Assembly (NCBI GenBank): GCA_019614645.1 | Contig: JABWDB010000016.1 | Location: 4,836,001-4,900,000, forward strand | DNA length: 64,000 bases | Source of the DNA: Stratiolaelaps scimitus | Taxonomy: Eukaryota > Arthropoda > Arachnida > Mesostigmata > Laelapidae | Direction of reading: 5' to 3' | Shown: piece after piece, positions 59,556 through 64,000 of the stretch | How the letters are laid out: every line of letters begins with the position of its first letter | How positions within the stretch are numbered: the stretch's first letter is position 1 | The notes under the pieces: generated by a model | The model's input: only the letters and a program-made list of their open reading frames with translations | Database searches by the model: none | Told to the model about the DNA's origin: nothing | Made by a program: the position numbers and the translations under genes

Positions 59556-61803
59556 CTAAAGATGGACAGCAGTACAAAAAAAACACAATGTGAACAAGTT
59601 ATACATGTAGGTGAGTATACTATATATATATACATCTACGTGCAACAGATGTTTGTCAAACTGTGCTTAATAGGAGGGATAGTTAGAATGTTCATCTTTG
59701 TTACAGGTTAACGACTTGTATAAGATTGCCGGTAAATTTTGTTCGGTAAGGTTTACCTGTGTACAACGTCCCTTGCAGTCGAAATAATCGCAGTCCTCAT
59801 CAGTTTCACAAGGGGTACTATCCATGTTGAGCTTAAGTGACGATTGACTTAACACAGCGTCAAGATCGAGCAGCTTTACATCCGTAGGTACACGAGGTGG
59901 TTTCCCATTGGATCGGTAATTAACTGAATCCGAATTGGAGGACGCAGAGGTGCTCAGATTGAGTCCGACGCCAAAATGTTCCCACTTGAAATCACACATC
60001 TCCACCCCCAAACGCTCCAGCGACTGTAGACAAAATCAAGCAAGTAGACAAAACGAGACATTAACAGTTTATGAACGTATAGTCGTTTACTATAATCTAA
60101 GAGTGACCAGTGTGTCGGCGGAACAAAACACCGCAAACTGTTCGCAGAACAGTAAACTCTACATGGTGCAACAATAAACTTACTATATCGTGCTGAAATG
60201 AAGGTGTCAAACAATAGAATCGATTCAAGAGCAAGAAATGGACTATCCAACTGCCTATATATATATATATATATATATAGTAAGAAATTGACTATCTAAC
60301 TGATCATATATATACATTGGGATCTTTCTGAGTTAAGCAGGACAGATTATTTAGTGTGCAGATAATCTATAAAGATTGAATAATACGCCCAAACAGACTC
60401 ACGATTACGAGATCGACAAGTTTGATCGCTACTTTCAATCGGTCCTCCAATGGCCAGCTGTTCACTACACCCAACTCGGTATCCGCCTCTTCGACGATGA
60501 ACAGGTGCGCGCAAGTACCCCGTACTCGGGGAAATGGAGACCTCTCCTGAGAGAAGAGGTAGGACCACACAAATTCGCGCTGTTCGAATAGTTGGAGAAG
60601 GTGAGAGCGCTGCTGCGGTGACAGATTTGGTGCGGAGATCCTACGAAATCAAGTAAATACGAAAGAAAAATAAATACGTATTGTACAAAAAAAAATATAT
60701 ATATATACAATTACTATAGGTCAGACAATGGCTGCTCTGAGCTACAACGACTACTGCCACCGCTATTATGAACATCCTAATCGGTCCTCTAAGTACGGAA
60801 TTTTTTGTTTAGTACTTATACTCTACAAATGGCATGTCCTGAAAAAAAAGAACTCTATCCTTTCGGGAAAAAAATACATAGGAGATATAGAGCCGAATAC
60901 CAAAACAGCGGATATACCATAGCGGATCCAGCTTTCTGCCAATGTCCGGATCGAGCTTCTTGTTTGAAGCGACATTGCACTATGTAGCATACCATGTTGA
61001 AAGAAATCAACAGGAGGAAAAAAGTAACTCAGTGACATCACCCACCTGTTCCAAAGCAGCTCTTCATCTCGAATCATGTAGATATTTTCGACAAGAAGAC
61101 GAGTTCGTTCCTGAAAGTCTTCAATAGGATCGGTTGGACGAAGCGGAGGAGCCACCTGATCGGGTGAGTTCCACGTTAAATTTCGACTCTTCGCCACTGC
61201 CTTGCCAAATGGTCCTCGAAGTCGAACTACCACCCGTTTGCCATAGTGAATTAAATTGTGGCAGCTGAGAAAGAGAGAGAGAGTGAATTGAATTTTGACA
61301 AAAAAAAGGACGCGTTAGTGTTACAACGTGGCAGAGCTTTTAGTGCGCGCAGAGCTGAAATTGTCACAAGTCTAGAGCTAAAAATTCCAGCAGAGCTCCC
61401 GAGGGCTATCGCTCAAGAAAATGTAATCTAGGCAGCTTGCTCCTGCCCGCACGGTCGTCCCACAAGGACATCACGGACGAAAATAGCCAAAACATAATCC
61501 AACCACTCACCGTCGAATAAGGTGGGAATTGAAATATCGAATTGCTATGAGCGGATTTTGCTTTGATCTATTCGCGTCTCGTTTAATGTATCATGAAATG
61601 TATAACCACCTTTTTTCGGACGTCTGCTCACAAAGTTGGAAACACCAATCACCATCGGCTTCTCCGTTCTTCCAGGCCCGACAAACGTTGTCCAGTGTAG
61701 CCTCTTCACATGGCGAGGGCCTCAGAAGGGCCCAAAACGTGATGAATATCAGGACAACGCCTGAGCACAGCACAAATACTCGCGTGTAGAACCGAAACCG
61801 CAT
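59268..61803 (-). CDS. Divergent protein kinase domain 1 (DIPK1/FAM69)-like gene, 5 exons
   Basis: Five minus-strand exons join in phase to give 1206 nt, 401 residues plus stop, close to the ~400-430 of the family. DIPK1/FAM69 proteins are type II membrane proteins of the endoplasmic reticulum with a divergent kinase fold; their substrates are poorly known. Here a short basic N-terminus (MRFRFYTR) precedes a membrane anchor at about residues 8-26. A cysteine-rich luminal segment follows (VCRAWKNGEADGDWCFQLCE). The kinase-like region contains PRVRGTCAHLFIVEE and WPLEDRLKVAIKLVDLV. Then come MCDFKWEHFGVG in the catalytic-loop position and DVKLLDLDAV in the DFG position, then a second cysteine-rich segment, CETDEDCDYFDCKGRC. 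All splice sites are GT-AG. The orthology within DIPK1A/B/C is not resolved. Confidence 0.85.
59757..60023 (-). CDS. DIPK1-like exon 4
   Basis: A 267-nt exon (89 codons, phase 0) between TCTACAG and GTAAAC. It carries SLERLGVEMCDFKWEHFGVG, DVKLLDLDAVLSQSSLKLNM and CETDEDCDYFDCKGRCTQ. These are the catalytic-loop-like, DFG-like and cysteine-rich parts of the FAM69 kinase region. Confidence 0.88.
60024..60402 (-). other. DIPK1-like intron 3
   Basis: A 379-bp intron, donor GTGAGTC and acceptor TCTACAG, with a TA run near 60255-60280. Confidence 0.8.
60403..60640 (-). CDS. DIPK1-like exon 3
   Basis: A 238-nt exon between TCGTAG and GTGAGTC. It reads SPQQRSHLLQLFEQREFVWS, then PRVRGTCAHLFIVEEAD and WPLEDRLKVAIKLVDLVI. 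The GTC.H....EE and W...R...A..L.DL pattern is typical of the kinase-like region of FAM69 proteins. The first codon is split with exon 2. Confidence 0.85.
60641..61045 (-). other. DIPK1-like intron 2
   Basis: A 405-bp intron with donor GTGGGTGA and acceptor TCGTAG. It includes a short TA run near 60691-60707; nothing else is seen. Confidence 0.75.
61046..61264 (-). CDS. DIPK1-like exon 2
   Basis: A 219-nt exon between a CT-rich acceptor ending TCTCAG and donor GTGGGT. It reads CHNLIHYGKRVVVRLRGPFG, then a proline-rich piece, then ERTRLLVENIYMIRDEELLW. It corresponds to the glycine-loop side of the kinase-like fold. It enters and leaves in phase 2. Confidence 0.83.
61265..61609 (-). other. 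DIPK1-like intron 1
   Basis: A 345-bp intron with donor GTGGTT and acceptor TCTCAG preceded by a CT-rich tract. No other element is seen. Confidence 0.75.
61610..61803 (-). CDS. DIPK1-like exon 1 (start of coding sequence)
   Basis: From ATG at 61803 the exon encodes 64 residues plus two bases to the donor AAAAAAG-GTGGTT. MRFRFYTR is followed by a hydrophobic anchor VFVLCSGVVLIFITFWALL, then CEEATLDNVCRAWKNGEAD and DWCFQLCEQTSEK. The order (short cytoplasmic end, anchor, luminal cysteines) is that of type II FAM69 proteins. Confidence 0.83.
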
Positions 61804-61823
61804 GACATCCTGTTGAAGTACGG

Positions 61824-61857
<34 letters not shown>

Positions 61858-62446
61858 TATATGTTCATGTCATAATATAGTGGACCAAATCCTAAAGATC
61901 ACAGGTACAACAATAATACATATACAGCTCGCTGATTCCGCTATTCTGAATTTCCCCTAAATGCAGAATACAGCTTTCCTTGAAATGCTGGCATTCAATC
62001 AAACATACCACTACGCGAAAAACGACGTAACAGAGGCGAAAATTAAAAATCATACGCTTATTGCACGAGCAGGTGGTCCTGGCATCGCTATCTGTCGAAT
62101 TGTGTTTCCAAGCGGAAAAGAGAGCAACAGATGATGTAATTCGCTAGTGCCTGTCGCAATATGACCAGACATTATCGGCGAGCAGCGTCACCAACATCAT
62201 ACGCGCGATTTCACATGGGAGTCTAGAAAATACTCCGGATAAGCTATCCGGATCATTCGCTGAGCAATCATCCGGTAAAAGGTCGTGTGACAATCATCCG
62301 AGGGGACGAGATCATTGTCACCTCCGGATGCCTCATACCAGTAATAATAATGCAGGCGTTTCATTTCGAAGCATATTGATATTGAAACAATAGCGAAAAA
62401 TATTTTGTTATTGTTAACACGAGCAATGTACAAATCACAGAAGTGC

Positions 62447-62485
<39 letters not shown>

Positions 62486-62693
62486 GGTGTGCTGCATGCC
62501 TATTGAGTTGAATTACACATCTATGGTAGGGCATATATTAATTATTTTTGGTGTAAAATTAGCACTCCCGTGAAAATTTAAATACATCAGGTAGACTTGC
62601 TCTATGAAAATTAAGGACACCATTTCAACTGAAAGTCATTTACCTTCTATATGGAAGACCCCCCATTTTTGTAAGAGTTACGTCTGAGATCGT
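61804..62693. other. Upstream flank of the DIPK1-like gene
   Basis: Contains TA runs at about 61823-61861 and at 62451-62484 and no recognisable exon. The minus-strand promoter of the DIPK1-like gene is expected here, but I cannot point to one. Confidence 0.5.
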
Positions 62694-62963
62694 TCATTTT
62701 GGCCGCATATGACGAACATTCTGCAGATCTTCCTTGTCGGAGTCGTTTTTGAGTTCCATTTTTCCCGCCGCATCATCTATGAACACATCGAATTTTGCCG
62801 GGTTCACCTCAACGACATATTTGATCGATAGCGGGAAGATGAATCGTACCTTACCTAGCAGCGTTTGCTTGAGGGTAGTCGGTCGTTACACCAATCCTTT
62901 CATGGCCGCATCGCTACGGGCGCCGACGTCGAAATATTTGCCCTCCAGAACGTCCACGATCCA
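62694..62963 (-). pseudogene. Coding-like segment with an in-frame stop, unidentified
   Basis: This minus-strand frame of 90 codons reads WIVDVLEGKYFDVGARSDAA, then MKGLV, a TAA (62886-62888), RPTTLKQTLLGKVRFIFPLS, IKYVVEVNPAKFDVFIDDAA and GKMELKNDSDKEDLQ. Composition and codon choice look like real protein on both sides of the stop, and the frame does not change across it. I do not recognise the family. It may be a pseudogene, a gene with a sequence error, or two exons, since AG-GTAAGG lies between the halves. Confidence 0.35.
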
Positions 62964-63485
62964 CTACGATGCGATACTGTTCAAACCGGTGGGCCTATTT
63001 CTCATTTGAACATAACATATTGAAAATGACCAATTTCGCTCTAAACAAAAATTTGTAGCAAAAAAATTACCTTCGTTTTATTTTCATCGTCATTAACTTG
63101 TGGCAAGTATGCGCGAATGTCTTCACTCACAAAGTATCTCTGTATGGAGATACGTTTATTCAGTTACTCAAATTGAGGAATGTATTAATAGAACTGCGGC
63201 TGTTTTCACACTACTCAAGTTCTCAGATAACGAAATATTGAATTGTAACGAACATCATGAACGCGGCAGCTGTATCCGCAGTACAATGTGCACAGCGGTG
63301 CAGATGTATGAATGAATGTGTCAGCGATGTGAAGCCAAATAGATAATTGAGGACACCTCCAAAATCTGGATCTATAGCCTCACTTTGTTTCAATTCAAGT
63401 GTCGGTCCATCAAAATTGACACGTTAATCGTTCGCAGTGAGTACCAATAGCAGCGCATTATCACAGTAGCGATAATGGACGCCTA

Positions 63486-63665
63486 CAGGGTTCGATTGCA
63501 TCGAATTTCGCCAGAAACTCGCACAATAAATCTACCGCGCGCGAACGCGCCTAATGTGTGCCTAGCGAATGTCACGGCAAAATCATCAGTGTTCAGGTGG
63601 ACGATGGATAAGTTAACCTTTAGGGGCAGCAGGATGGGCCGGTAAACAATATCGTTATACATCGA
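63486..63665 (-). CDS. Coding-like segment, possible exon, unidentified
   Basis: After a good acceptor (ATTATTCAG, ending at 63667) the frame reads SMYNDIVYRPILLPLKVNLS, then IVHLNTDDFAVTFARHTLGA, RGRFIVRVSGEI and CNRTL before a TAG. It resembles protein and lies on the same strand as its two neighbours. Its phase does not match the simplest donor of the segment above it, so the join is unresolved. Confidence 0.35.
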
Positions 63666-63711
63666 TCTGAATAATAGTTACAAATATATACACGCGTTCA
63701 CGTTTGCTGAC

Positions 63712-63835
63712 CTGGTTCACATCGTTTGTGGGTTAACCACAGGCTCAAATCCGCAGTGGCAATGTCTACAAATTTCTCTTTGTCGTTCCCTGTCCGTAGG
63801 ATTCCGTCGATTGGGACGCTCACCGCTTGCCATAA
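63712..63835 (-). CDS. Coding-like segment, possible exon at the right edge, unidentified
   Basis: Between a possible acceptor GACAG (above 63835) and the donor CCAG-GTCAGC the frame reads LWQAVSVPIDGILRTGNDKE, then KFVDIATADLSLWLTHKRCE. A second frame is also open. The text is convincingly protein-like but no family is recognised. Its gene would continue beyond 64000. Confidence 0.35.
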
Positions 63836-64000
63836 CTGTCCACTGTCGAAGTTTGGCGGTCATCTCATCTAAGAATGACAAAGGACACTAGTTACACTCT
63901 GAAAGTTAGTGTTGGTTATATTCGACGAGAGCACGGGGTCGCCTCCTCGTCCCTGTTGTCATTGTGAAAGCGAGATGTTAATCAACAGCTGATCAAGTAA

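Noticed and set aside
62734..63009. A 91-codon plus-strand ORF
   Set aside because: It is antisense to a more protein-like minus-strand frame and is serine- and leucine-rich, as expected for a reverse reading.
1..64000. CRISPR arrays, bacterial operons, or an undescribed defence system
   Set aside because: There are no spaced direct repeats or prokaryotic gene organisation. The introns and SINEs show a eukaryotic nuclear genome.

Overview
The window is nuclear DNA from an animal. It has spliced protein genes with GT-AG introns, long AT microsatellites, a Tc1/mariner-type element and tRNA-derived SINE-like sequences. The alpha-catenin peptide resembles arthropod versions most closely. A chelicerate such as a mite is a reasonable guess, but the sequence does not settle it.

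Two genes are well supported, both on the minus strand. (1) An alpha-catenin gene has 12 coding exons between 24414 (start) and 9294 (stop), and every exon matches the family in order. Exon 10 has lost about 70 codons of the actin-binding domain, and the remaining length shifts the frame. As written, the gene cannot make a full-length protein; this is either an assembly or sequence error or a real lesion. (2) A divergent protein kinase of the DIPK1/FAM69 type has five coding exons between 61803 and 59268. It encodes 401 residues with an N-terminal membrane anchor and cysteine-rich segments.

Layout. 1-9293 is non-genic and holds a 599-bp mariner-like element (1481-2079) and long TA repeats. 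9294-24414 is alpha-catenin; its large introns carry a SINE with target-site duplications (17796-18054), another tRNA-like sequence and two hairpins. 24415-59267 is a long tract where I recognise no gene. It holds a GC-rich region upstream of alpha-catenin, a triplet-repeat-rich region (about 26.2-28.9 kb), scattered unassigned ORFs, a possible TATA promoter (about 34.8 kb), a hairpin (43.07 kb) and a tandem duplication (53.4-53.7 kb). 59268-61803 is DIPK1-like. From 62694 to the right edge, three coding-like minus-strand segments may belong to a further gene or pseudogene.

The two genes have no evident functional link. Alpha-catenin joins cadherin-beta-catenin complexes to actin at cell junctions, and DIPK1 proteins are membrane proteins of the secretory pathway. 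Functions are assigned by recognising protein families; no database search was run.
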